From NCBI RefSeq assembly GCF_003151255.1, contig NZ_CP029481.1:186001-250000 (forward strand): DNA of 64,000 nucleotides. Reading direction: 5' to 3'. Position numbers and translations under genes: made by a program. This DNA is from Microvirga sp. 17 mud 1-3 (lineage in GTDB: Bacteria > Pseudomonadota > Alphaproteobacteria > Rhizobiales > Beijerinckiaceae). The notes beneath the pieces were generated by a model. It was not told where the DNA came from, ran no database searches, and saw nothing but the letters and a program-made list of their open reading frames with translations. Shown here one piece after another: positions 37,926-47,067 of the stretch (positions are counted from its first letter, which is position 1; every line of letters starts with the position of its first letter).

Positions 37926-38455
37926 ACACGGAGACTGATGTTATGGAAACTCTGAAGAGCAAGCCGGAGGAATCCAAGGCTCAGCAGGAGCTTGGGGACG
38001 AAACGTTCATGTCAGCGGCGGATCTGCGGAACTACATGACAGAGATGCAGATGGCCAAGGCTACTAAGTCGGTTGAAGGCATGGACCGCGCCGAAAAGGC
38101 GCGCCAGGACCTGGTTAAGCGACTGGCTGAACCTATCGACCTGACACCGGAGCGACTGAAGGAAATTCTGCAGCCGCTGAAGTCAAAACTGCGGGCAGCG
38201 GCGGAGCGAGGGCAGACCGAGCTGATGGTCATGCGCTTTCCCAATGCACTCTGTACGGATCATGGCCGTGCGATCAACAATTCGGATCAGGCTTGGCCCG
38301 AAACCCTTACAGGACGCCCGCGCCAAGCTTACGAACTGTGGCGTGACCAGCTCAGAAGCGCCGGATTCAGGTTGAGCGCGATCATTATCGAGTGGCCCGG
38401 CGGGCTGCCGGGCGATGTCGGCTTTTTCCTCAAGTGGGGCGACACAAAAAAGTAA
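37922..38455 (+). CDS. Conserved-looking protein of unknown function in the pta-ack operon
   Basis: 177 residues from a GTG that overlaps the ackA stop (GTGA), so translation is coupled. The N-terminal half is charged and helical (TFMSAADLRNYMTEMQMAKA, later DLTPERLKEILQPLKSKLR). The C-terminal half has a Trp-rich pattern (PRQAYELWRDQLRSAGF, IIIEWPGGLPGDVGFFLKW). No membrane helix or signal. I do not recognise a named domain. Its place between ackA and a PhaC-like gene suggests a role in the same process. Confidence 0.8.
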   Translation: MNTETDVMETLKSKPEESKAQQELGDETFMSAADLRNYMTEMQMAKATKSVEGMDRAEKARQDLVKRLAEPIDLTPERLKEILQPLKSKLRAAAERGQTELMVMRFPNALCTDHGRAINNSDQAWPETLTGRPRQAYELWRDQLRSAGFRLSAIIIEWPGGLPGDVGFFLKWGDTKK

Positions 38456-38492
38456 GCTTCTCTGAATTCCGGAGCGTGATGGGACAAGTGAG

Positions 38493-40907
38493 ATGCGAGA
38501 CATCAAACACAGGGCGAGCGAACGAGCGGGTGGCGGGCAGACCCGAATTGAAGAGCTTGCTCGTTCCCAAATGAAGGTCACCGAGGTCTACCATGAGCGA
38601 TGCACGAAGGCGCTCGAACGCTATCTTGATACCATAAAGGCCGCCGGCGAGCCATTGAGGGAGGCGCCAATCCGTTCAGTGCCGCCTCTGGATCTCTGGC
38701 GTGACGCGACCGCCTATTGGCTCGATTCTACGCAGCGCTCAATCCTGTTTTGGGACACGATCCGCCAGCGTGGGAATAACTGGATCGAGCATGAGAAATC
38801 CGGCAAGCAGCCATTGCTGGCATTTGACTGGGAGATAGTCGCGGATGCCCGCACGTTCCAGCAGCCTGTAAACTACGCCTTAGTGCGTATCATTCCACCA
38901 GCTGGCACCAAAATAGATCCTGATCGGCGGCCCTTCGTCATCATCGACCCCCGGGCAGGCCATGGGCCGGGCATTGGTGGGTTCAAGCAGGACTCGCAGG
39001 TCGGGGTAGCACTTAAAGCTGGGTACCCGGTCTACTTTGTCATCTTCTTCCCGGACCCAATGCCCGGACAGACGCTCGCCGACGTCTCACGTGCCGAGGC
39101 TGAATTCCTCCGTATTGTAGGTCAGCGCCACCCCAAAGCCCGCAAGCCCGTCCTGTTTGGCAACTGCCAGGGCGGCTGGGCCTCGATGCTGGTCGGTGCG
39201 GTCGAGCCGGATCTCGTCGGTCCGATCGTCATCAATGGTGCTCCGATGTCATACTGGGCCGGAAACGACGGCGAAAACCCGATGCGCTACGCTGGTGGAA
39301 TCCTCGGCGGACTTTGGCCGGCGCTCTTCGCTAGCGATCTCGGCGCCGGCAAGTTCGACGGAGCCTACCTCGTCGAAAATTTTGAGTACCTCAATCCGGC
39401 AAATACGTATTTCGACAAGTACTACACGCTGTTCTCGAAGATCGATACTGAGCCGGCGCGCTTCCTCGAGTTCGAACGCTGGTGGGGCGGCTTCTTCCTG
39501 ATGAACCGCGAGGAAATCAAGTGGATCGTCGAGAACCTTTTTGTCGGGAACAATCTGGCGGTCGGTGACGCCGAGTGGTCCGAGGGACGGGCCTTTGACC
39601 TGCGGTCAATCAAGTCACCGATTATCCTGTTCGCATCGTTAGGCGACAACATCACGCCGCCACAGCAGGCTTTCAACTGGGTCGCTGATCTCTATCCGAC
39701 CACCGAGGCCCTCAAGGCTAATGGACAGGTGATCGTCGGCTTGATGCACGAGAGCGTCGGTCACCTTGGGATTTTCGTTTCCGGCTCGGTTGCGAAGCGC
39801 GAATACACCCAGATCGTCGACCTGATCGAGTACATTGAGCATTTGTCGCCGGGACTCTACAGCATGCAGGTTGAGGAGCAGAAAGCGAATGGGAGCGTAC
39901 ACTACGACGTACTGCTGACGGAGCGCAGGGTTGAGGACCTGCATGTCCTGCAGAAATATAGCCGTAAGGACGAGATGCCGTTTGAGGCAGTCGAGAAGAC
40001 CTCCGAGGCTCTGGCTTCTGCCTATGAGGCTTTTGTCCACCCGCTTGTGGCGCCGATAATGACTCCGGCTGCGGCAGGGATCGCCCGAGCTTTCAATCCC
40101 CAGCGCGTCCAGCGCTGGTCCATGTCAGACCTCAATCCCCTCTTGTGGCCCCTCAAAGGCGCGGCCGACATGGCGAAGGCAAACCGTGCCCCACGTGACG
40201 AGAATGGTCCGCTGACGATGATGGAACATTTTGCTGCAGCCAATATCTCAGCATCATGGAATCTCTATCGCGATCTGCGCGATGCTGCCGTCGAGAATGC
40301 CTTCTTCCGCACCTATGGCCCGGCTAGTATCAGCATGGCGACTGAGGCGAAAGAGCCGGGCGAAGAAGAACCTATTGATGCGCGCAATGCGCCCCTGGTG
40401 AAGGAGGCGCTGTCGCATATCGAAGAAGGTGGTCGGAATAGTGCCATGGTCCGTGCAGCGCTTTTGGTCATGAAAGCTGGCACCGGGCGGCGGCGGCTCT
40501 CGACCATGAAGCGGACACGTGAACTCATTAGCCAGGACCTTGGCCTTCTCGACATGCCCGCAGATGACGCCCGGGAGATTGTTCGCGAGCAATCCTTCAT
40601 CGTCGATTTCGAGCCGGTGAGGGCGCTCATGACGCTTCCCAAACTCCTGCGAACCTCCGCCGACCGGCGTGGCCTCCTTGACTTGCTCGACCGCGTGGAG
40701 GGCCGGATCGAGGCCAATGCCAAGCAGATCACCTTGCTCGGCGAAATGCGGCACCTTCTTTCGGAAGCTGGAGGAGGCGAGAGGGACGGCAAGGCGATCA
40801 GGGCTATGCGGACGACGCGTCCAAAAGAAGTCCATCCTGAATCCGTGTCTAAACAGGGATCCGCCCGTCACAGGCGCTACAGTCGGCGCGCGAGGGCAAG
40901 CTCATGA
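38493..40907 (+). CDS. DUF3141 protein, polyhydroxyalkanoate-synthase-like alpha/beta hydrolase
   Basis: 804 residues. The N-terminal two thirds form a PhaC-like alpha/beta-hydrolase with a G-x-C-x-G-G box (GNCQGG, Cys near residue 225), a later Asp in SLGDNITPP and a His in HESVGHLGIF, matching the Cys-Asp-His triad of polyester synthases. The C-terminal third is helical and specific to DUF3141. It lies between the pta-ack genes and fabI (overlapping the fabI ATG by 4 bp). A hydroxyacyl-CoA transferase, polymerase or depolymerase activity is plausible but unproven. An internal ATG at 38571 is an alternative start, since the first ATG has a weak ribosome site. Confidence 0.85.
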   Translation: MRDIKHRASERAGGGQTRIEELARSQMKVTEVYHERCTKALERYLDTIKAAGEPLREAPIRSVPPLDLWRDATAYWLDSTQRSILFWDTIRQRGNNWIEHEKSGKQPLLAFDWEIVADARTFQQPVNYALVRIIPPAGTKIDPDRRPFVIIDPRAGHGPGIGGFKQDSQVGVALKAGYPVYFVIFFPDPMPGQTLADVSRAEAEFLRIVGQRHPKARKPVLFGNCQGGWASMLVGAVEPDLVGPIVINGAPMSYWAGNDGENPMRYAGGILGGLWPALFASDLGAGKFDGAYLVENFEYLNPANTYFDKYYTLFSKIDTEPARFLEFERWWGGFFLMNREEIKWIVENLFVGNNLAVGDAEWSEGRAFDLRSIKSPIILFASLGDNITPPQQAFNWVADLYPTTEALKANGQVIVGLMHESVGHLGIFVSGSVAKREYTQIVDLIEYIEHLSPGLYSMQVEEQKANGSVHYDVLLTERRVEDLHVLQKYSRKDEMPFEAVEKTSEALASAYEAFVHPLVAPIMTPAAAGIARAFNPQRVQRWSMSDLNPLLWPLKGAADMAKANRAPRDENGPLTMMEHFAAANISASWNLYRDLRDAAVENAFFRTYGPASISMATEAKEPGEEEPIDARNAPLVKEALSHIEEGGRNSAMVRAALLVMKAGTGRRRLSTMKRTRELISQDLGLLDMPADDAREIVREQSFIVDFEPVRALMTLPKLLRTSADRRGLLDLLDRVEGRIEANAKQITLLGEMRHLLSEAGGGERDGKAIRAMRTTRPKEVHPESVSKQGSARHRRYSRRARASS

Positions 40908-41710
40908 ACGATCAGCCATCTGAACTGACGAAGATCGCCGCTCAATCGAAGATCCTGCATGGGAAGCGCGCCCTCGTCATTGGCATAGCCAATGAACATT
41001 CAATCGCCTATGGATGCGCAAGGGTATTCCGTCAACTCGGGGCAGAGCTTGCGGTAACCTATCTCAACGAGAAGGCAAAGCCCTATGTCGAGCCTCTCGC
41101 GAAGGAGCTCGGAGCATCGATCTTCGCGCCTTGCGACGTATCCCAGGCCGGGCAACTCGAGGCGGTCTTTGAAAGGATCCGAGAAAGTTGGGGCAGCCTC
41201 GACATTGCACTACATTCCATTGCCTTCGCCCCGAAGCAAGATCTGCAGGGGCGGCTCGTCGATAGCTCTGACGAAGGATTCAAGGTGGCAATGGATATCT
41301 CTTGCCATTCATTCGTCCGCATGGCGCGGCTCGCAGAGCCCCTGATGCCCGAGGGCGGAACACTTTTGGCTATGAGCTATCATGGAGCCAACAAGGTGGT
41401 CCCGAACTACAACATGATGGGTCCCGTGAAGGCGGCGCTGGAGAGCGTTGTCCGTTATCTTGCCTATGAGTTAGGCGCCAAACACATCCGGGTGCATGCC
41501 GTATCGCCTGGTCCCCTGAAAACTCGGGCGGCTTCGGGATTGAAGGATTTCGACGTGCTTCTCACCGAAGCTATCGAGCGGGCGCCCATTGGCGAGTTGG
41601 TGGACATTGATGATGTGGGCCTCACGGCAGCCTACTTGACGACACCGTTCGCTCGGCGGCTGACCGGGACGACGACCTACGTCGACGGCGGGTTGAGCAT
41701 TATGGCGTGA
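40904..41710 (+). CDS. fabI: Enoyl-ACP reductase (FabI type)
   Basis: 268 residues, short-chain dehydrogenase fold. The N-terminal nucleotide site is of the FabI kind (GKRALVIGIANEHSIAYGCA), and the active-site pattern SYHGANKVVPNYNMMGPVK carries the two Tyr residues and the Lys at FabI spacing (Y about 159, Y169, K176). It should reduce enoyl-ACP with NADH. Placed after the PhaC-like gene, it is probably an extra copy beside the housekeeping one and may serve an acyl-chain task of this operon. Confidence 0.92.
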   Translation: MNDQPSELTKIAAQSKILHGKRALVIGIANEHSIAYGCARVFRQLGAELAVTYLNEKAKPYVEPLAKELGASIFAPCDVSQAGQLEAVFERIRESWGSLDIALHSIAFAPKQDLQGRLVDSSDEGFKVAMDISCHSFVRMARLAEPLMPEGGTLLAMSYHGANKVVPNYNMMGPVKAALESVVRYLAYELGAKHIRVHAVSPGPLKTRAASGLKDFDVLLTEAIERAPIGELVDIDDVGLTAAYLTTPFARRLTGTTTYVDGGLSIMA

Positions 41711-41927
41711 GGTGGACCCCACAAGGGCGTGAAAACAGGAGCAAACCTGATGGTTTCTATAGTCTCGCCTTTGAACAGGTTCCCCATTCTCGCAGCTCAA
41801 GCTTGTCTCTCTCGTAGGCCATTTCGGGCGGGATCCGACAGCAGGTCCTACGAGAACGGTCACCGCCTGCATCGGTTTCTCTGCAGGCCCATGTCTCCTG
41901 TCGAGGCGCCCACATGAGGAGGGGACT

Positions 41928-43037
41928 GTGCGTTCAGTAAATCCCCGCAGTGCAATAAGCAGCCAGGAACGGGCAGACACTCCTGAAGGCTCGTATGTGG
42001 AGAAGGCGCTCGGTCTCATCCTACTCCTGGTCCTGGTCATTGGCTGCATCCTGGTTCTTAAGCCGTTCTTGAACGCCATCCTTCTTGCCGTCATTCTCTG
42101 TGTGTCGACGTGGAGATTGTTCCGGAAATTCGTGGGCCTGCTTGGTGGGCGGCAGACGTCTGCAGCTTTGCTCATGATCTTACTGGCTACAGGCCTGCTC
42201 GTGCTTCCACTCCTAGTTCTGGGCGCAAATCTAGCGGGCGATGTCGCCCGGCTCGCCACCGCTGCTCGCTCTGCCGTCAATCAGGGCCTTCCGCCGCCCA
42301 GTTGGCTCGAGCACCTGCCTCTGATCGGGCCAGAGGCGAAACGAATATGGACCCAGGTGTCACAGCAAGGCGCAGAAATTTGGCCGACGCTCGCGCCCTA
42401 TGTGCGACCGTTGCGTGAATGGACTCTGCGCCAGGGAGCCTCGCTCCTCTCGGGGACGCTCCAGGTCGTGTTCGGCATCGTCTTGGCCTTTTTCCTTTAC
42501 CGGGATGGCGCTTACGTAGAAAGCCGCCTGGAATGGGCAATGACAAGGTTAGGTGGCTGGCGGGCACGGCGCGTGTTGCGGACCGCTGGAATGACCATTG
42601 TCAGCGTAGTGAACGGGGTGATTGGCACCGCCGTCGTGCAGGGAATTCTCCTGGGTGTCAGCTTCTGGCTGGCCGGGGTTCCCGGCGCAATGGTGTTGAG
42701 TGCCTTGGGCGTGGTCCTGACCTTGGTACCCCTTGGTCTCGTGGTGCTGTGGGTGCCAGCCGCCCTGTGGCTGATGTCCGAAGACCATACTGAATGGGCT
42801 GTATTCGTGGTTGCCTGGAACGGCCTGTTCGTCGGCAATCTGGATAATATCCTTCGCCCATACCTGATCAGCCGTGGGGTCAGAATGCCGATGGTACTGA
42901 TCTTTTTAGGCGTACTCGGCGGCTTGGTGGCATTTGGAATCGTCGGTGTCTTTCTCGGCCCTGTGCTGCTCGCGGTCGCCTACACCCTGTTTCAGGATTG
43001 GGGACGTGCCAGCGAAGCGGCGCCGAGCCCTACCTGA
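41928..43037 (+). CDS. AI-2E family transporter (membrane permease)
   Basis: 369 residues with about eight membrane helices in the AI-2E family pattern: paired N-terminal helices (ALGLILLLVLVIGCILVLKP), the DGAYVESRLEWAMTRLGG loop, and the C-terminal NLDNILRPYLISRGVRMPMV block. Members export autoinducer-2 or act as Na+/H+ antiporters, so the substrate is open. A GTG start at 41928 is chosen because AGGAGGGG precedes it. About 217 bp separate it from fabI. Confidence 0.88.
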   Translation: MRSVNPRSAISSQERADTPEGSYVEKALGLILLLVLVIGCILVLKPFLNAILLAVILCVSTWRLFRKFVGLLGGRQTSAALLMILLATGLLVLPLLVLGANLAGDVARLATAARSAVNQGLPPPSWLEHLPLIGPEAKRIWTQVSQQGAEIWPTLAPYVRPLREWTLRQGASLLSGTLQVVFGIVLAFFLYRDGAYVESRLEWAMTRLGGWRARRVLRTAGMTIVSVVNGVIGTAVVQGILLGVSFWLAGVPGAMVLSALGVVLTLVPLGLVVLWVPAALWLMSEDHTEWAVFVVAWNGLFVGNLDNILRPYLISRGVRMPMVLIFLGVLGGLVAFGIVGVFLGPVLLAVAYTLFQDWGRASEAAPSPT

Positions 43038-43144
43038 TGAACTGCGATGGGAGAGCAGGCCGTAGAATATTCTGTTTCTGCAAGATCCAGCTATATTTCG
43101 CCGTTCTTGGCTGGCGGCCGTGCTGCCCCGTGAGGAGGTATTCT

Positions 43145-43792
43145 GTGAAGACGATTTCTCTTCAAGACGCTGTCGCCATGATCCCCGCCGAAGCCACTCT
43201 AATGGTTGGCGGCTTCATGGGGGTTGGAACACCGGAACCGTTGATCGATGAGCTCGTGCGGCAGCAGAAGAGAAATTTGACGGTCATCGCCAATGACACG
43301 GCAGCACCGGGCATTGGTGTCGGCAAGTTGATTACGGCCAAGCTTCTGCGGCGGGCGATCGTGAGCCACATTGGTCTCAATCCGGAGACACAGCAGCAGA
43401 TGCTCGCTGGTGACCTGCGGGTGGATCTCGTCCCTCAAGGCACGCTCTCGGAACGCATCCGCGCCGGCGGCTTCGGGCTTGGGGGTATCCTGACCGCGAC
43501 TGGTGTCGGTACCATCGTGGCGGAGGGCAAGCAGACAATTGCCATAGACGGCCGTGACTATCTGCTTGAGCCCGCGCTGCGGGCCGACTTCGCGCTCGTG
43601 CACGCCTTCATCGCCGACTATCTGGGCAATCTCTCCTACGTCCTCACGGCGCGTAACTTCAACCCACTGATGGCAATGGCAGCCGATACGGTCGTGGTCC
43701 AGGCGGAGAATATCGTGCCTGTGGGCGTCGTCTCGCCCGACCATGTCATGACGCCGGCCCCCGTTGTTGACTACCTCGTTGTGAAAGGCTGA
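43145..43792 (+). CDS. 3-oxoacid/acetate CoA-transferase subunit A
   Basis: 215 residues, family I CoA-transferase alpha subunit (AtoD/ScoA-like), with ATLMVGGFMGVGTPEPLIDE and GRDYLLEPALRADFALVHAF. It works with the next gene to move CoA between carboxylates, for example acetate and an acyl-CoA. The GTG start at 43145 has a strong GAGGAGGT 4 nt upstream; in-frame ATGs further upstream would overlap the permease gene. Confidence 0.92.
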   Translation: MKTISLQDAVAMIPAEATLMVGGFMGVGTPEPLIDELVRQQKRNLTVIANDTAAPGIGVGKLITAKLLRRAIVSHIGLNPETQQQMLAGDLRVDLVPQGTLSERIRAGGFGLGGILTATGVGTIVAEGKQTIAIDGRDYLLEPALRADFALVHAFIADYLGNLSYVLTARNFNPLMAMAADTVVVQAENIVPVGVVSPDHVMTPAPVVDYLVVKG

Positions 43793-43796
43793 AGCC

Positions 43797-44498
43797 ATGG
43801 ATGCGCAAATGCTCATCGCCAGCCGCATCGCCCAGGAGCTGCGTGATGGGATGCTGGTCAATCTCGGGATTGGCATTCCGACGCTAGTGGCGAACTTCGT
43901 CCCAAAGGGAATCCACGTTTTCTTCCAGTCGGAGAATGGCCTCATCGGCACCGGTCCTGTACCGGAACCAGGCATGGCGCTCCCCTGGCTGACCGATGCT
44001 GGCGGAAAGCCCGTGACGGCACTTCCAGGTGCTTCCACGTTTGATAGTGCGATGTCGTTCGGACTGATCAGGGGCGGGCATCTCGATCTTACGGTGCTCG
44101 GTGGCTTGCAGGTCGATCAGCGCGGGCGGCTCGCCAACTGGATGGTTCCGGGCAGGATGGTGCCCGGAATGGGCGGTGCCATGGACCTCGTGGCCGGGGC
44201 AAAACGCGTGATCGTTGCTATGCAGCACACCGCCAAGGGACGCCCAAAGATTGTGCGGGAATGCTCTCTGCCACTCACTTCCAACCGGCCTGTCGACCTC
44301 GTTGTTACGGAGCTCGCGGTGATCGGGTTCCCGCGCGGCCGCGCCACCCTGCTCGAGATTCAGAATGGCGTCACGGTCGAGGAGGTTGTCGCCGCAACTG
44401 AGGCCGAACTCGAGGTTCCACCGGAACTGTCGCAGTCACCAATCGCGAAGCCCGAACCCGGGGCAGGCGCTATGCCTTCTGTGGGAGAAGCCATATGA
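43797..44498 (+). CDS. 3-oxoacid/acetate CoA-transferase subunit B
   Basis: 233 residues, beta subunit (AtoA/ScoB-like). The catalytic glutamate is visible in SENGLIGTG (Glu46), the residue that forms the CoA thioester. Further family blocks are GIGIPTLVANFVPKG and GMGGAMDLVAGAKRVIVAMQ. Four bp separate it from subunit A. A Pro-rich 25-residue C-terminal tail is extra relative to typical AtoA. With Pta, Ack and this pair, the operon can interconvert acyl-CoA, acyl-phosphate and acid. Confidence 0.93.
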   Translation: MDAQMLIASRIAQELRDGMLVNLGIGIPTLVANFVPKGIHVFFQSENGLIGTGPVPEPGMALPWLTDAGGKPVTALPGASTFDSAMSFGLIRGGHLDLTVLGGLQVDQRGRLANWMVPGRMVPGMGGAMDLVAGAKRVIVAMQHTAKGRPKIVRECSLPLTSNRPVDLVVTELAVIGFPRGRATLLEIQNGVTVEEVVAATEAELEVPPELSQSPIAKPEPGAGAMPSVGEAI

Positions 44499-44965
44499 TC
44501 GCGCCGCTCAACCCTGCTGCACCCCACAATCTTCCGATCTTCATCACCGCGCCGGGCGAGACCGACGTTCTCTCTGTTGTCACTGCAGTGTTCCTGCTGC
44601 TCGCCGTCTTGTCCGTCGGACTCCTGTTTCTGCGCCTGCACACATTGCCCGAGAGAATTGCTCATCGGGGCCATAAGCTACAGTTCGAGATAGTCGCCGT
44701 GTTGGGCCTCCTCGCCTTGTTCACCCATGAGCATATCTTCTGGGTGGCTGGCCTGCTGCTCGCGCTGATCGACATCCCTGACTGGGGGCGGCCGCTTCGG
44801 AGAATGGCTGGATCTCTTGAAAAGATGGCTGGCATAGCGCCAGAGCAAGGCGCGGATGTCGTTCCGGACGAGACAGCTCCCGCCGTTGCAGAGGCCAATG
44901 GCTCAGCAGAAGTGCCGACGACAGTCATGCCTTATCGCATGCCAAAGGAGCAATCTCATGCTTGA
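44495..44965 (+). CDS. Small two-helix membrane protein (DUF3302-like)
   Basis: 156 residues with two to three membrane segments (LSVVTAVFLLLAVLSVGLLF; IVAVLGLLALFTHEHIFWVA) and an acidic, Ala/Pro-rich C-terminal tail. It overlaps the upstream CoA-transferase gene by 4 bp and the downstream HlyD-type gene by 8 bp. In enterobacteria a small DUF3302 protein (YiaW) is paired with an HlyD-type protein (YiaV); this gene pair has the same arrangement, which is the main reason for the call. Confidence 0.7.
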   Translation: MIAPLNPAAPHNLPIFITAPGETDVLSVVTAVFLLLAVLSVGLLFLRLHTLPERIAHRGHKLQFEIVAVLGLLALFTHEHIFWVAGLLLALIDIPDWGRPLRRMAGSLEKMAGIAPEQGADVVPDETAPAVAEANGSAEVPTTVMPYRMPKEQSHA

Positions 44966-46190
44966 GCTCCTTCTCTGCTCCATGCTGACGATCTTGCCGG
45001 ATTATCTCTACCGTCGATATGTTCAGGGCAAGCGGATCGGAAAGGAAATCACCCTTTACTCCGTTTGGTTTGAGCTGCGTTGGGGGATCACGCTCTGCCT
45101 GATGCTCACGATCGGCCTGATCACGGTAGTTTTCTACAACCATCCTGCGACGGACAACGTGACGGTATTCTTTCGGACCGTCCCAATCCTGCCGGAGACC
45201 AACGGGCGCGTTGCCGAGACTTATTTGGGCGTGAGTGGCGAGGTAAAGCAGGGACAACCCATCTTTCGGCTCGACAGCTCAAAGCAGGAGGCAGCTGTGG
45301 AAACTGCCCGCCGGAAGATCGCCGAAACGGACGCGGAGATGGCAGTTGCGACAACCGATATCGCGGCCGCAGAAGGCAGGCTCCAGGAGGCTCGGGGCAA
45401 CTATCAGCAGGCGGTGGACGAACTGGCAACCAAGCAGGAGATCTATCGTCGCAACCCAGGCGCGGTGGCCACGCGCGATATCGAGAAGCTGCAGGTAGCC
45501 GTGCAGGGGCGACAGGGGGCTATCGACGCTGCCATTGCTGCCAAGCAACAAGCGGAGGCGCGACTCTCCACGTTGTTGCCCGCCCAGAAAGCCAGTGCCG
45601 ACGCTGAGTTGGCTCAAGCCGAGGTAGACTTATCGAAAACCATCGTGCGGGCGGGCGTCACAGGCCGAGTGGAGCAGTTCACACTTCGGGTCGGCGATGT
45701 GGTTAACCCACTCATGCGTCCGGCTGGCGTCTTAGTTCCAGAAGGGACCGGTCAAGGCCGCCTGCAGGCCGGCTTCAGCCAAGTCGAGGCTCAGGTCTTG
45801 AAGCCCGGCATGGTGGCCGAGGTCGCCTGTGCATCGAAGCCCTGGACCGTCATTCCGATGGTGGTGACGGGCGTGCAGGATTACATCGCGGCCGGCCAGC
45901 TTCGCAGCGGCGAGCAGTTGATCGATGTGCAGCAGGTAACGCAACCGGGAACCGTCCTCGCCTTCCTGGAACCACTCTATGCAGGCGGGCTCGACGGGGT
46001 CGCTCCCGGTAGCAGCTGCTTCGCCAATGCATATAGTAGCCACCATGAGGAAATTATCTCGCCCGAGACCGGCACGATGCAGCGTGTGGTCCTGCACGTG
46101 GTGGATGGTGTTGCGCTTGTGCATGCCCTTCTTCTGCGCATCCAAGTGCTGATCTTCCCCATTAGGACCCTCGTATTTGCCGGGCATTGA
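44958..46190 (+). CDS. HlyD/EmrA-type membrane fusion protein
   Basis: 410 residues. An N-terminal membrane helix (about 35-57, ITLCLMLTIGLITVVFYN) precedes a biotinyl-lipoyl-like half (GRVAETYLGVSGEVKQGQPI), a long coiled coil (about 115-215, with KIAETDAEMAVATTDIAAAE), the second half (IVRAGVTGRVEQFTLRVGDV), and a C-terminal barrel and tail. AAGGAG precedes the ATG at 44958. No inner-membrane pump or outer-membrane channel gene accompanies it here; only the small membrane protein does, as in the YiaV/YiaW pair. Confidence 0.85.
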   Translation: MLELLLCSMLTILPDYLYRRYVQGKRIGKEITLYSVWFELRWGITLCLMLTIGLITVVFYNHPATDNVTVFFRTVPILPETNGRVAETYLGVSGEVKQGQPIFRLDSSKQEAAVETARRKIAETDAEMAVATTDIAAAEGRLQEARGNYQQAVDELATKQEIYRRNPGAVATRDIEKLQVAVQGRQGAIDAAIAAKQQAEARLSTLLPAQKASADAELAQAEVDLSKTIVRAGVTGRVEQFTLRVGDVVNPLMRPAGVLVPEGTGQGRLQAGFSQVEAQVLKPGMVAEVACASKPWTVIPMVVTGVQDYIAAGQLRSGEQLIDVQQVTQPGTVLAFLEPLYAGGLDGVAPGSSCFANAYSSHHEEIISPETGTMQRVVLHVVDGVALVHALLLRIQVLIFPIRTLVFAGH

Positions 46191-46213
46191 CATCACCATC
46201 CAAGGAGGAGAAC

Positions 46214-46615
46214 GTGGCGACTATCCTGTTCGAGCTACTCTCGCCGGAGCGGGTGCTCTTCTCCGGGGAAGTCCGAGCGGTAATGCTGCCGGCCACTGAA
46301 GGCGACATGACTGTCATGCCAGGCCACGAGACGACTATGGCGACGCTCAATCCCGGCATTATCGCGGTGACCGATAGCCAGGGACATGGGCATCGCGCCT
46401 TTGTCCGCGGCGGGTTCGTCGAAATCACCGGTCGCAGTGTCTCGGTCCTGGCCGAGCGGGCTCTGCCGCCGGAGGAGCTCACGCGCGATCGGCTTGACGA
46501 GGAAATTATTCGTCTAGAGACCATGCGCGAAGCCATGCGGGATGATCGGGCACGTCGTGAGGTGGATTTTGCCATTAACCGGCTGGAGCAGGTAAAGACA
46601 ACTCTGTCATTCTAA
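46214..46615 (+). CDS. atpC: Orphan F1-ATPase epsilon subunit
   Basis: 133 residues, full-length epsilon subunit: the N-terminal beta sandwich (FELLSPERVLFSGEVRAVML, ATEGDMTVMPGHE, GGFVEITGRSVSVLAERAL) and the C-terminal helical part that can inhibit F1 (EEIIRLETMREAMRDDRARR). No other ATP synthase gene is present in the window. The GTG start at 46214 has AAGGAGGAG just upstream. It lies between the HlyD-type gene and a phasin gene in the pta-ack operon, and could exchange with the housekeeping epsilon subunit. Confidence 0.9.
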   Translation: MATILFELLSPERVLFSGEVRAVMLPATEGDMTVMPGHETTMATLNPGIIAVTDSQGHGHRAFVRGGFVEITGRSVSVLAERALPPEELTRDRLDEEIIRLETMREAMRDDRARREVDFAINRLEQVKTTLSF

Positions 46616-46644
46616 TGAAGAGGTTCTTTTCAGGAGGATGAACC

Positions 46645-46986
46645 ATGACCACCATGCAGAAAACGTCGAGGTTGTCGGAGGCGCTGCGCAGCGGCGCCGG
46701 GACCGCTTTGCCCGATGGCGGTGGCCGAGCCCTGGCAGTCGCCGCGGAAACCTGGTTCGCGGCTACCACCGAATGCCAGCGCGAGATGATCGGCTTTGTC
46801 TCTACGCGGCTCGAAAAGGACGGCGAGGTTGCCCGAGAAATAATGGGCTGTAAGAATTTAACGGAGGTCGCGGCTATACAGTCTCGCTGGGTGGAGGAAA
46901 CTTTGCGTGACTACAGCAACGAGATGGAAAGATTGATGACGATCTGTACGAAGTCCATGAATGGTGGCGCCGGCCGAAAGGCATAA
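46645..46986 (+). CDS. Phasin family protein 1
   Basis: 113 residues, helical phasin-2-like: AVAAETWFAATTECQREMIG, TEVAAIQSRWVEETLRDYSN. Phasins coat polyhydroxyalkanoate granules. CAGGAGGATG precedes the ATG. It is the last plus-strand gene of the pta operon. A second phasin gene lies at 49892-50473. Confidence 0.8.
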   Translation: MTTMQKTSRLSEALRSGAGTALPDGGGRALAVAAETWFAATTECQREMIGFVSTRLEKDGEVAREIMGCKNLTEVAAIQSRWVEETLRDYSNEMERLMTICTKSMNGGAGRKA

Positions 46987-47067
46987 CGGCCTCAATGTCT
47001 CAGGTGCCTGCTTCACGGACCATGTGCTGGATATCAGGCGAGCCGCGCCGCACAAACAAGCGTCCGC

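Noticed and set aside
40254..40871. Minus-strand frame of 205 codons
   Set aside because: Antisense to the 3' part of the DUF3141 gene, with no recognisable domain or ribosome site.
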